Assembly (NCBI RefSeq): GCF_000002995.4
Contig: NW_025062479.1
Span: 1,819,721-1,883,720, forward strand
Direction of reading: 5' to 3'
Source: Brugia malayi
Lineage: Eukaryota > Nematoda > Chromadorea > Rhabditida > Onchocercidae
Length of the DNA stretch: 64,000 nt
Of this stretch, positions 63,648-64,000 are shown piece after piece (the stretch's first letter is position 1; every line of letters starts with the position of its first letter). The translations under genes were made by a program, and so were the position numbers. The notes under the pieces were generated by a model that ran no database searches, was not told the origin of the DNA, and was given only the letters and a program-made list of their open reading frames with translations.

Positions 63648-64000
63648 TCACAGGGATGAAGAATATTGGTCGTTCAAAATCACGCATATTTGCTGGAAGA
63701 AGACAAGCTGACCTGCAACACTTCCTAAAAGTATCATCCTGAGGTGGCAAGTCTAAATTTTTGATTAATATAATTAATACATTTTCAGGTTGAACTTGGC
63801 AATGATAATATAATTATCAGTTTAAAATAGAGAAATAGTGTGTAATCAATAAACTTGTTAAACGATATTTAATTTTAGACTCAAAACGAGCAGATATAAA
63901 ACGGATCTATCATATATATGTCCAAAAAGTAGTATTTGACTTACCTGTCTGTATGATTGTGCTATTGCTATCAAATAATATTTGCAGATTTCAAATTTCT
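63648..64000 (-). CDS. 3' part of a second unknown gene, copy 3 (cut)
   Basis: The last exon (63752-63648) is complete. The preceding exon starts its 3' end at 63945 and is cut by the window edge. Confidence 0.35.

Larger units (their letters stand above)
61493..64000. repeat. Tandem unit copy 3, cut by the window edge
   Basis: The first 2.5 kb of a third direct copy. The array therefore continues beyond the window and its copy number is unknown. Confidence 0.95.

Noticed and set aside
1..64000. Poly-A runs as ends of retrotransposons
   Set aside because: No reverse transcriptase, endonuclease or transposase motif and no flanking target-site duplications were seen; the A runs occur everywhere, including introns.

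Overview
The window is AT-rich eukaryotic nuclear DNA, almost certainly from a nematode and probably a filarial (spirurid) worm. The reasons are many short GT-AG introns with T-rich acceptors (TTTCAG, TTTTAG), splice acceptors a few bases upstream of several start codons as expected for spliced-leader trans-splicing, two same-strand genes only 187 bp apart as in nematode operons, and a protein with a Lustrin-type cysteine module. The genus cannot be determined from the sequence alone. All gene models below were built by hand from exon reading frames, splice sites and matching intron phases.

Layout. Positions 1 to about 13,200 form a gene-poor stretch with poly-A, GA and ATT tracts; two short coding-like islands lie near 6.0 and 6.6 kb. 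A small plus-strand gene with a degenerate chromodomain lies at 14.0-15.7 kb. From 33.2 kb down to 20.2 kb three minus-strand genes follow one another. The first is an uncoupling-protein-4-type mitochondrial carrier (9 exons, 325 aa). The second is the exocyst subunit Sec15 (20 exons, 842 aa), which starts only 187 bp after the carrier stop codon. The third is a secreted or membrane protein with a Lustrin module (at least 8 exons, at least 355 aa). A minus-strand haspin-family kinase (12 exons, 456 aa) occupies 38.5-41.9 kb; the Asp of its metal-binding 'D-Y/F-T' motif is replaced by Asn.

From about 46.96 kb to the right edge the window is a direct tandem array of a roughly 7.26 kb unit: two full copies and 2.5 kb of a third, nearly identical. 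Each unit carries an intact 230-aa gene of unknown function with a predicted helical segment (minus strand), the 3' part of a second unknown gene just upstream of it on the same strand, and, on the plus strand, a broken copy of the neighbouring haspin gene. That broken copy keeps introns and 5' flank, so it arose by DNA duplication and inversion rather than by retrotransposition. The most interesting observation is this young amplification, built around an inverted, internally deleted haspin copy next to its apparent parent, which raises the dosage of a new gene.

No rRNA, convincing tRNA, CRISPR array, transposase or reverse transcriptase reading frame was seen.
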